Shown here: piece by piece, positions 10,766-22,700 of the stretch
Layout of the letters: every line of letters begins with the position of its first letter
Position numbering within the stretch: position 1 is the first letter of the stretch
The notes under the pieces: model-generated
Seen by the model: the letters and a program-made list of their open reading frames with translations, nothing else
What the model was told of the DNA's origin: nothing
Databases searched by the model: none
DNA from: Hirundichthys speculiger
Lineage: Eukaryota > Chordata > Actinopteri > Beloniformes > Exocoetidae
NCBI GenBank assembly: GCA_018398805.1
Contig: JAGFBZ010000703.1
Location: forward strand, 1-64,000
DNA length: 64,000 nucleotides
Reading direction: 5' to 3'
Translations under genes and position numbers: made by a program

Positions 10766-11469
10766 AGAACCTGTTCAGTAATGACGGCTGTCAGAAAGAG
10801 TTAGTGAGCGTCGCCATAGTTTGATTATATAAAACTTACTAAAAAATAAGAGCAGAACCTGTTGATGTAACATTCGCTGTTTGCATATCACTGATCAGTG
10901 GCAGGTTCCTGACAGGAGCTTTGCATGGCAGCTTTAAAGGATGAAGAAGTATGTAAAGCTGGACAGTCACGCTGGCTCACTTGTGCATTTATGAACAATA
11001 CAAATGCTCTTTGGTTCAACTTGATGGTTACAGTTCAGTCTCACAGCAGTGTTTAAATGTGATTGTGTGTTTTAGACTGAATCAGCTGTGTTCCAGTGAA
11101 TATGTGCTGCGTTTTAAACATGTGTTGTGTTCAGGTCCTCGGTCAGAGGAGCAGCTTCTAATTTGGACCACGGACCAGTGGAAACACACCTCCAGGTATT
11201 ATTCCAGACCCCAGCAGGTTTAACTCACCAGGCAGATGAAGTTTCATTAGCTCATGATGCTTCTGATGGGATGCCCTGGTTCTGTAAACAGTAATACTGC
11301 ATGAACGAGACATACCCCCTTTCAAAGTGTTACTTGATGTAATTTATTTTTGTGAGATTGAACAGAGTAATTCCACCCTTGATCAACAGGCCTCATCGTT
11401 GATGTCTGAATACAAGTGGTGTTTAAAGGTTCGGAGAGCACTGCTGTCGGCTGGAAGCAACAACATCCA
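10766..11469. other. Intergenic DNA, nothing recognised
   Basis: No coding exon, element terminus or tandem array is apparent. Confidence 0.4.
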
Positions 11470-11508
11470 TCTATCCATCCATCCATCCATCCATCCATCC
11501 ATCCATTA
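11470..11508. repeat. (ATCC)n microsatellite
   Basis: About nine tandem ATCC units. Confidence 0.9.
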
Positions 11509-12689
11509 TCCAGACCCGTTTGGTTCTATGTAGGCTAGAAGGAAAAACAGCCATTTTATTTATCAGAGAATTTTTTTATTACTTTCTTCAAAGTCAAAAG
11601 TTTGCATACATTACAAACGTAAAGTCTGACCCAAAAGCCTCACAGTGACATCTGACTTTGATTTAAATCGGTTATAGCAGTAGAATACAAGAGTTACACG
11701 TCAATGAAGGAGCAGAATAAATGTACAACTGCAGCCAGACGGTTGCCGTGGCACTGACACCTGAGTATTATGGGATAATGTAACATTTAATCTTCCTGAT
11801 GTCTTGGCTGATTTCTTATGATGTCACACAATGAAGTCCTGGGTTTGAGGTGTGTTTTGAAATACATCCACAGGTGTGCCTCCAATTAACTCAGATGTTG
11901 TCAATTAACCTATCAGAAGCTTCCACAGCCGTGACATCATCACCTGGGCTTTCTCTAATTGTTTAAAGGCATCATAATCTATATCTTGACTTTGAAGAAA
12001 GTAATGAATATTTCTCTCTCGCATTGATCTGGCATTTAGCAAATAGAAACATTTTGATCATCCTAACTGACCTAAACGGGAAACATTTAGTCTGATTTAA
12101 TGTCAGACAGTAAGGAGGGAAAGGTTATGTGTCTTTTTATGTAGTTTATGGAAACGTCTGGTTTCAACTGCATATATATTTTAAGGTATTTCATGAATTT
12201 GAAGTATAAAAATAGTGACTAGTTTATTCTGTTAAATTTAATGACAGTTGTATTTTGTAGCTTGTAACCTCTTTTATTTTTGAAGTACATTATAAAATAT
12301 TTCTGTCCCTCCGTGGTTTTTTTCATAGTTTTTTTGTTTTGTTTTGTTTGTTTGTTGTTGTTGTTTTTTTTTTTTATAGCTTTACAGCTGCAGGACAAAC
12401 CTTGATGAAGTTGAGAGTAAATCAGCTATTAAGTCCCCTTTGTCCACCGGGTTTGGAAATATCTCAGAGATATTAATATTTATTTATGACAAATCCAAAC
12501 GGGCGTCCAGCTCAGTAAATTTACTTGGTGTCCTTACGGGCGTAAACGCAAAGCTGAATTTAAAAAAACAACAAAAAACAAAAAAACAAACACTGCTATT
12601 ATCCATTCTCGCAGCGGACCGTGAACGCCACATAACCGTTCCATCTTGGCAGATGGTGACGTAAGCAGCATATAGGTAAAAAGGCACAC

Positions 12690-12951
12690 CTGTACGCTTC
12701 ACGCGCACATGATGCGGCGGCCACCTGTAGGTATGCGGAAGTGAAACGCGGAGCGCGTCGAGTTATTTAGCGCGCGCGTGTGTGTGTGTGTGTGCTTTTA
12801 AAGAGCGGGCAGGTTTCAGTGCTCCTGCCGGACCCGAACCTCTGGGTCGAGCCGGTGATGGGAGGACGGGCACGCGGAGGACGCGGCTGACGTGGATGGA
12901 TGTAGTTTTCTCTGACTGGACTTCACAGAAACTCTGAAAACACCTTCCAGC
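12690..12951 (+). promoter_or_regulatory. CpG-rich promoter / 5'UTR region of ano9
   Basis: This is the most CpG-dense stretch of its neighbourhood (CACGCGCACATGATGCGGCG, GCGCGCGCG, GGGCACGCGGAGGACGCGGC). It includes a CG/TG dinucleotide run at about 12770-12794. It ends directly at the ano9 start codon, so it probably holds the transcription start and 5'UTR. No TATA box is evident at a convincing position. Confidence 0.5.
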
Positions 12952-15406
12952 ATGTTCTTCAGGAGCCCCGAGGTAAACAGAAGCCCATCTCTCTGTTTAT
13001 CAGGGGGAACGCAAACGTCTCAGTGTTCCAGATGAGTTGGTTTATTAGGTTAATGTCTATTTAACAGAGTAGATTCATTATACAGGTGTGCAGGTCTTTG
13101 AATGCTCTTTGTTAATCCAGTTGTGCAACACTTTTTAGACTGTTGTCCCTCAGGCTTTTATCAGGATGGATTTCATAAACGGAAGCTGACAGCAAGACAT
13201 TGTACTTTAATTAAACTGAATTAATTATTTTTTTTGAATGTAGGATTTTTTTTAAATCTTGAAAGAATAATCAACAAATGTATACAGGGGAATTAAATGC
13301 ATGTAAAATAGTAAATGGATAACACGAATACTTGATGGACCAAATCTGCATTTATTCCTCACCTCTTTTCTTGAACAGCTGTTTTTAATTTAGATTTGTT
13401 AATGATTTAAGCGTGAAAGCAAAACAATCCAGTTTCTAACTTAACTGTCTGAAGGAAAACAAGTGTTGTAGCTTGACTGTCATGTTTCTGGCAGCTTCCA
13501 TCGTCATATCTTCACAACACATTGTCTTTATTTAACTTTCACTATCAGTTCAGTAGCTTTTGTTTTGTTTTTCTCATTTAATTTCTAATGAATATGATTT
13601 CAAAAACAGTCTGAATCACAGTCAAATAAAAATTGCTGGATATGTGACCAGTTTCAGAAGTTTCATGTGTTAATGACTAATGACTTGCTGGTTACCAGTC
13701 AGAAAGAGTCGTACTTTTGTTGCAGTGGGTCTGAGTTTCACCTTTAAGGTCAGTCCCGTTTTAAAGGTTTGCAGCAGGATCTGCCATGGATGTTCCAGAT
13801 CAGAAGGTGATCTTATCTAGCAGCATACCTGCAGTAAAACAGGGTTGCATCCTGTGGGAGAGTAGGAACAAAGGGCACAGTGAAAGCAGCAGAGACAAAC
13901 CTGAAGCAGGGAAGGTCCTGGACACGTCTGAACCTGCAGGCTGTTACGTGTCTGTTGAAAACCTCCCGCCGACTCCTGACTGAGTTTTAAATCAGTAAAA
14001 TACAAGTGTTGCTCGTCTACGAAGGAGCAGAAGAACAACTGACACTTGAAGATTAAGGCACAATGTGACGTTCGGCAAATACTGTCTATAGTTTTGCTAA
14101 AATTGTTAGCATAGCAACAGTAGCACAAGCAGAGAAAGAAAAACTGTCAAACTGGTGAACGTTAGAGTTTTGCAGCGATATTTAGTTTGGCCACATTGAA
14201 CCTGAATGTAGTGAACTGCCTTTTATTTCACTGAAGGTTTAACTCAATTCTTGGGGGGGAAAAAAGAACGAGGCTAATATCCGATATCGTTACCAGTAGT
14301 GCTGGGCGATATGACGATACATATCGTGGGGACGGTAGAAAAGTGTGTATCGTGCCATTTCTCTTCTATCGTTTCTAACCTAATTTTATCAATTATTACA
14401 GCAAATATGTAATTAAATAACCTGCAAAGATAAATTTGATAGAATCATATCTACTTCTACAAAGTAGCCTTTTATGTTTGCACTTTTATTCATGGTTAAT
14501 GCCTTAAACAGAGTTCTCTTCAACCCTGATGTTTACTTTAGACACTTTATATTGGTTTGCAAACTTTGCACTACAAGGTTACAGATTTCAGAAAGTTGAA
14601 AAATAATTTGTGTTTATTTTTTATAGCTGAACTTCAGTGCAAAAATGTGTTTTTCCTCTCAGAAACAGTTGTGCACTTTAAAAAAAATGTGAAAGCTACT
14701 GTACGTCTGTACCTACCTGTTTTTGCTGCACTAAAATGTATGTTTGTGACAGTTCAGGTAAATGTCCTTTCAAAATAAAGTTGAAAAGTAAGCAATTCAA
14801 TTTTTGTCAAACTTTTCAGAGAATAACTGAAAACATACTTTATTATGGTATATCGTGATATATATCGTTATCGTGATATAAAATAGTCCATGTCATGATA
14901 TATGATTTTTTTCCATATCGCCCAGCACTAGTTACCAGTATGAACTGGCTGGGAAGTTTGTGGTGGAATTTTTTTAATTAATTTACAGAAAAACGAAGAA
15001 ATCAATTTTTGTATAATTTCTAGGATAAAAATAACTGTTGGCTAAACTAAAACGACTGCGACAAGCGACTTAATTTGGCACTTAAGACAGCAACGCGCTG
15101 CTGGCGTGCTGTTTCTTCACTGATTAATTTAATAAATTCAAATAACTGTAGTTCTAAAGAGAAAAAAAGTCCTAATCAACTACAATGGGTATCAGCATTT
15201 CATAATCTTTTATTGGGTCAGGTTACTTTATTGCTGTTCTAAGTGTTGCATTTAAAGAAAAAAGAGAGAGAAGAGCAGAACGTTGATCATTAATACCGCA
15301 GAGTTCAGTGTGTTTTAATTCTTTGTGTGTGTTTTGAAAGGAAACCTTGGAGATGGGGGACGTCCAGAAGGACCGGCACTGCACCGAGCCTTTACTTCCT
15401 TCTCTG
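12952..15406 (+). CDS. ano9: ano9 exons 1-2: variable N terminus
   Basis: Exon 1 (12952-12972) codes MFFRSPE and exon 2 (15341-15406) codes [19 protein letters not shown]... to residue 29. The junction is phase 0. This part is not conserved between anoctamins, so it rests on splice signals (GAG/GTAAAC, TTTTGAAAG/GAAACC) and frame. An internal ATG in exon 2 (15352 onward, MGDVQK) is an alternative start. Confidence 0.65.
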
Positions 15407-16759
15407 GTAAGAGTCCACTTCACCTTTCTCTTTCTGAGCTTTTTCATGAGCGATAAGATAACTCGCAGGTCGGCCTCATCAGTGATATGAAAATGCTGAA
15501 GATAGAGAGTCCTTTCATGTGAGCAGCTAACTCTGAACAGATAAACCTGTACGAACACGTCCAGTTATGCTTCATGTCTCATTTGCTTGACACGTATTAA
15601 TTAGATTTGGAAAGGAACCTGGTCACCGAGCCTGGCTTTACTTTACTGAGTTAAAACACCCAAACAGGTGTAACATCATGAACCTGCTACCTGGAGCTGA
15701 ACCTTACCTGCTGACTCATTAGATGAGCGGGCAGGTTCACTAACGTGATGCAACATGTCAGATGAAAAATATGCAGGTGCACTTTTGGCCCGCTGCAGAT
15801 CTTTTAGTTTAGGTGGATGCTGATCTGATGGATACGTAACATTTTAACGCCTTCAGTTCACTGTTTCCTGGAGCAGACTGACTGAACGTTTCAGAAACGG
15901 ATGGACGGAGCAGATCCTCATCTGTCCAAGAGTGTCGGTTTGATTAGACTAACGCAGCTAATCTTGTACAGTCGGCTTTGCATGAGTTTGAATTTCAGTT
16001 TGAAGACCATTTTGTTTTAGGATTTTTATCCAACACTTTTCTTATCTGCAATATTTGCACCTGGTCACATGTCCGACTCACACTGACTCGCTCTGAACGA
16101 GTGTGTGCATCTAAAGACAGACACCATGAATGGTCCCTGAAGAGATTTTTGAGGATTTATTGACTTTACCTGCAGTAGACAGCAGTGTCAGTGCTCCTAG
16201 TTTGGATAATTGGGGGAACTGTGATGGAGAGTTGGCTAACAGCCATAGAAGAGCCAATATTCACCATCTTCATCAATGAAGGGAAGCTATTATTGGGGAA
16301 ATATTATCTCTCCTGCTCATTTTTTTGTTGTTGTTTTTAATGAATGTATTTTTTTTTCCTAAACTACTTGAGACCTGACAGTAAATACACTGTGACCTGG
16401 TGTCAGTCTGAGTTCAGTCTTGATCCTCATACAGTTCATTGTTGACAGAGATCAGTAAAACTGGCTTTTATATTCATCCCATTAATGAAAACAGGTCTCT
16501 AAGTCGATATGAATCAGTCAGGTTCGAGTGAAATATGTGTCATTAGACTGGCTGCTTTTACAGCTCTGCCGTTCCCTTTCTAATAGTCTGTGTTTAATAT
16601 CCCCATTGTTATTAAGAAAAGTGATATTTGAAAATAAGCTGTAGACGATAAAATAACCCAAGGTGTTCTATGTGAAGTATGGACATACAATACATGACTT
16701 TTGTGATACATGAAAGAATAGGATCATTTATATGTTATGTAACTGTAGAAAACTGGAAG

Positions 16760-16797
<38 letters not shown>

Positions 16798-19700
16798 AAT
16801 AATCTGGTATCACAAATGGTGATGGCTGGCTTTACCACAATAAACTATTTAGATCCTCAATATACTTTCCAGACACAAATGCAACATGTCATTTGCTCTA
16901 AATGTTCTAAAATGTCCATAAAAAGATCTTTTGTATGATGAAATTGAAGGGGAGAAGATGGAAAGTCCAGTCCACATGTGTTTTGTGGACTTGGAGAAGG
17001 CATTTGACCGTGTCCCTCGGGGGGTCCTGTGGGGGGGTGCTCCAGGAGTCTGGGGTGCTATGGGGTCCTGTGGGGGGTGCTCCAGGAGTCTGGGGTGCTG
17101 GGCCCGTTGTTACGGGCTGTTCAGTCCCTGTACAGATGGAGTGGGAGTTTGGTCCGCATTGCCGGTTGTAAGTAGGATTCAGTTTCAGTGAGAGTTGGAC
17201 TCCGCCAGGGCTGCCCTTTGTCACCGATTCTGTTCATAACGACAGAATTTCTAGCTGCAGCCAAGGAGCGGAGGGGTTCCAGTTCGGTGGTGTCGGGATT
17301 AGGGATGCGCGCGATTAGTCGTCTAAACGATTAAACGTCCGCCCACTTACTAGTCGGCACCAGAAATATTAGTCGTTTAAACCAATTTGTGTTTTATTCA
17401 TATACAAGGCCGCTTAACTGTCATACAGCCGCCCGCCACTAGTCGGGGCTACAGAGCCGTCAGACAGCAGTCCCCTCTCCACAGTGGCAATACTCGAGTA
17501 GACTGGAGTTTTAAAACGGCACGGTGGGAAGATGGTCTCGCAAAACCAGCGCGGTTTGGCGGTACTTTAATCTAGAAAATGAAAACAAGGTAGTATGTAG
17601 ACTGTGTCAGAAACAACTGGCATACAATCACTCGACTGGAGCAATGCGCAACCACATTCGACTCAAGCATTTGGATGTTAATCTGCACGAGACGACGGCT
17701 GCTGATGCTAGCAGTGCTGATGCTAGCGGTGCTAGCCACACTCAGGCCGATTTGACATTGTTTACCTGGAGATGGTGTTCTCCCGTCCGGTCTGAGAGGA
17801 TAACACAGCTCATCACGATAGTGACTTCACAAGATATGCTTCCACTTAACTTTGTGGAAGGTAAAGGCTTCAGGAAGCTAATGGAATATGTTGAGCCCGA
17901 ATACACCGTACCGGGACGCAAACTGATAACTTCCAGGCTGGAGCGCATCTTTTTTTTAGACTAGTCGACTAGTCTTAATTAAAAATTTCGTTTAGTCGAC
18001 AGGGAAATTAGTCGCCAGGAACATCCCTAGTCGGGATCTCGTCTCTGCTGTTTGCAGATGACGTGGTCCTGTTGGCGCCATCGAGTGGGGATCTTCAGCT
18101 CTCGCTGGAGTGGTTCGCAGCCGAGTGTGAAGCAGCAGGGATGAGAATCAGCACCTCCAAATCAGAGACCATGGTTCTCAGACAGAAAGGGTAGAATGCC
18201 TTCTCTGGGTTGGGAGTGAGGTTCTGCCTCAAGTGGAGGAGTTTCAGTATCTCGGGGTCTTGTTCACGAGTGATGGGAGAAAGGAGCAGGAGATCTACAG
18301 ACGGATTGGTGCAGCGTCTGCTGTGGTGGTGACTCTGTACCGGTCTGTTGTGGTGAAGAGAGAGCTGAGCCAAAAGGCAAGGCTCTCTGTTTACCGGTTG
18401 ATCTTTGTTCCAACCCTCACCTATGGTCATGAACTGTGGGTACTAGTGACCGAAAGAATGAGATCATGGGATACAAGGCGGCAGAAATGAGTTTTCTCCG
18501 CAGGGTGGCTGGACTCTCCCTTAGAGATAGGGTGAGGAGTTCAGTCATTCAAGAGAGACTCAGAGTAGAGCCGCTGCTCCTTCACATCGAGAGGAGCCAG
18601 TTGAGGTGGTTCGGGCATCTGGTTAGAAAATCCCAGTGAGGGGAAAACCCAGAACCATCTAAGATGGAACCATATTAAAATTCAGAGTCAGAACTGGAGT
18701 TGAAGGAATACGAGGGTTCAGCACACAGATCAGTGTAACTCTGACATTGGAGCACTAGCAAAGTTACAGGAATGTTACAGGAATGTAACCTTGCTAGGAA
18801 TAAATGAAGTATTAATTACCATCACCCTCATCCTTATGCAAGCAAGTAGGGATGGGCATAATTAATCGATTAATTGATGATTGATCATTAAGAATTTGGT
18901 CGAAGAAATTAATTTTCGTCGATGAACCGAACGTTTTTTTTTTTTTTTTTAACAATCTGAATGTAGCTTATCAGTGCACGTCCTCAAACAATGCAATGCA
19001 TTTCGCTGTGCCACCGACAGAAATTTGGCAACAGGGGGCAACATTTCACCATCACCCTACCCTGGCTTGGCTCAGTTGTTACATGTGAGCTTCTGTAGGT
19101 CATCGTCTAATCATGAAGCGGTCGCGGTGAAGTGTGGCGTGGGACCATTTTCGTTTAGAAAATGACCAAGTGTACTGCAATCACTGCAATGCTAATTACA
19201 AATACAATTAATCGACAACGACAATGATGTATCACTTGAACAACGCGCATCCAAGCCTTGTAAAGGACAGTGGAGGCGCTTCATCTCTATCTCAGCCTAG
19301 CCTAGTTAGCCTAGCCTAGCCTCTACTCGGTGTTAGCACGGACCAGAAGGAGCTGCAGTGCACATCGAGCACACAACAAGCGCATCTTTTTAAGAATCTT
19401 TTTAAGAAACAAAAAGCCTGTAATACTGGTGCCTTGATATAAATTGTCCTTGTTAAGTAGTCTCCTCGATATCTCTTCTTTTATTATCGTTGTTTTTTTA
19501 AAGAAAAGAAACAGAAATGTCACGTTATTCTCGACCACAAACATCCGGGCCACTGAACACATCTGGACATGCGCGGGCCATAGCAACCAGGCCAAAGGGG
19601 AAAACAAACGCCACGCCGATATCGAGAATATTTGTGATAGTTTTCAGTATAAAAATGTTAATGATTAATCGATTATTAATCATTAATTCTCCAGACGATC

Positions 19701-22700
19701 GATGAATAAATCTCGACCAAATGCCCATCCCTACAAGCAAGGAATCACACAACAGAACAAAACAAAAAACACATTCAAAATAATCCCAACGGGAGTACAC
19801 ACCCACAATTACACAGAAAACCAGGAGGTCAGAGGTCAACCACGCTCACATGTCAAATCTCCAAGAGTCAGAGGAGCCATGGTCCTTCTGAGTCCTCAAA
19901 AGAGCCATCTTTAACGCCAACATGAGGATGGAGCCCTACTAAATAACATGTTCCATACCTTCCCAGAGGTAAAAACATATTAACAACAAATATACGCACA
20001 CAAGGCAGACAACCACATCCCTCTGAATGAGAGAGACAACCTGTGGATTATCTGTAACTCCCAAATGATTTATCGAGTCAGAAGCTCAGGGATGTTAAAA
20101 CGTGAAAAAAGAGCACCCACATGATGGAGACTGGTATATCATGTCATAAACGCTGTGTCTCAGGAACTGACTATATATACAGTCATGGAAAAAATTATTA
20201 GACCACCCTTGTTTTCTTCAGTTTCTTGTTCATTTAATGCCTAAAATTATAATAATATATATATATAGGAGCTTTGGAAATCATGGGATCGACCATAAAC
20301 AATAAAAAAGAAAAAAAGACTTCCATGTTCTTAATTTGAGTAGTAACATTCCTCACCTGAATAATTGCAGAATTGTTGCAGAACAATTTAAAACTGAAGG
20401 AGCTTGTGTCGCTAAATGTTTTTAAATCTAAGATGAAGGACTGGGATGTCGCTGTTTTTAGCTTGATGTTTGTATAAATGACTCCCAGAAACTCTCATCT
20501 TGTTTTATAGATAGTTTTTTCATTGCAAATTTTACTGCTTGTAAATTATACTTTGTTTCTTTGTATGTCTTTGTCTGGAACTTTGTGTTTTGCTGCTGCT
20601 GCCTGTCTTGGCCAGGTCTCCCTTGAAAAAGAGATTCTTAATCTCAATGGGACTAACCTGGTTAAATAAAGGTTAAATAAAAAAAAAAAATAAATAAACT
20701 CAGGATAGTCAGGAATAGGGACAGTTCCTGTGATACACCTGCAACTCTTAGACTACCGTCATCGTCCCATGAGGGGTAGAGGAGTGAGAGCAGTGGACTG
20801 GAACTATGAAAAACAAATGCAGCAGATCTGAGCAAACAAAACAACCCTTAATAGGAAAAAAAACCCTACTACCTAAAACATAAACTGAAAATGACATCGC
20901 CTGGCACCAACTGTAGTCACGGTAATCTGCGTGACTGAACGAATAACCTAAACCTCTAGGAGGTCAGGAAAAGGTAGTAGCATTAGCACTGGTATTAGCA
21001 TTTTCATTCTAATCATTAGCATCAATCAAAACCACAGTAACAACACAGTCAAGTAGAGCTGGGCGATATGACCAAGGTATTAAACTTAATATATGTCTGG
21101 TAGCAAGAACGAAGAGTTAGACAATAACAAAGCAATTAAGATTAATACTTAATTTCCATCACGTCTTCCACAATATCAATCTGCATAACTGCGAGTTTCA
21201 CTGGGAAGCACTTGCACCGTAATGTCTTCAGGTCATTTTCAAAACCCACCGTAATGAAAGCAATGAAACAATCAACTCTCCAGATGGACAGTTTGATTTA
21301 TTTCACACACAGCTTTGAGCTTTATAAGTGAACAGCAACACCTTTTGTTTATGTCTTTGTAACAGATTTCTAACATTGGATGACAGAGCGTCATTCACAG
21401 CGCATGAATCAACAGTCTCAAAGTCTTATTGATACTAATGTGAGCTCATGCATTTCTCAGCTCATCTGAGCCCCACCACCCTGAAGTGTCTCTTGTTGTG
21501 AAAACACATCTCCAGCAGACAGATTCCCGTTGTGACGTCGTGGGGCAAATCATCTACTTTCTGTATGTTCTTGAGAAATCCACTGTTCATTCGTGAAAGC
21601 TGCAAGTCCACCAAGCACTGAAAAAATTTCTCAAATAATCCTTGAAACCTGGTGACAAATGAATAAAAGGCATATACTGTACATATATGTGATATGTTGT
21701 TTGCCACATTTCTGCCCTTTTTTTGAAAGGACATTTAAACTTAGTCAGTGAGTAGTTTAGACACTTTCATTTTGCACTTACATAAAATAAACACAAATCA
21801 CAAATTTTTCAAAGTTTCTATAAAGTTACATACAAGGTAGATATTTTCATAAATATAAATGGAGACTCGTGCAGTCTGTGATGAATTAGTGGGCGACACC
21901 TGTCGAACCCTTCTCACCTGTTCCATCTTTTGTCTCCATTTGTCTTTTGAACAGCCCACCCAGAGAACGTTTGACTACATACTGGTAGCCGAAAAGGTGG
22001 ATGATGACGCAGACCTAAAGTCCCTGAGACAGAGAGCCTTCATCCAACAGCTGGAAAAGAAAAACATCTCGGTCACAGTAAGTTTCTTCTAAATGCCATG
22101 ACGTACGCTATATTGCCAAAAGTATTCACTCGTCTGTCTTCACGTGAACTTGAGTGACATCCCATTCTCAATCCCAAGGGTTTAATATGACATGACCCGT
22201 TGGAGCTAGAACAGCTTCAGCTCTTCTGGGAAGGCTGTCCACCAGGTTTAGGAGTGTGTTTATGGGGATTTTTGATCATTATTCCAGAAGCACATTTGTG
22301 AGGTCAAACACTGATGTTGGACCAGAAGGCCTGGTTCTCAGTCTTTGCTCTAATTCATCCCAAAGGTCTTCTATCAGGTTGAGGTCAGGACTCTGTGCAG
22401 GCCAGTCAAGTTCATCCACACCAGACTCTTCCCTCCATGTGTTTATGGACCTTACTTTGTGCACTGGTGCCAGTTAGAAGGGGCTTTGCCTACAAAGTTG
22501 GTCTGCTGAAGCATTCAGAGTTCCTTTCACTGGAACTAAGGGGTCGAACGTATTCCTGGAAAAACAACCCCACACCATAACCCCCCCTCCACCAAACTTT
22601 ACACTTCACACAATGTAGTCAGACAAGTACCGTTCTCCTGGAAACCACCAAACCCAGAATCTTCCATCAGGTTGCCAGATGGAGAAGCGTGATTCTTCAC

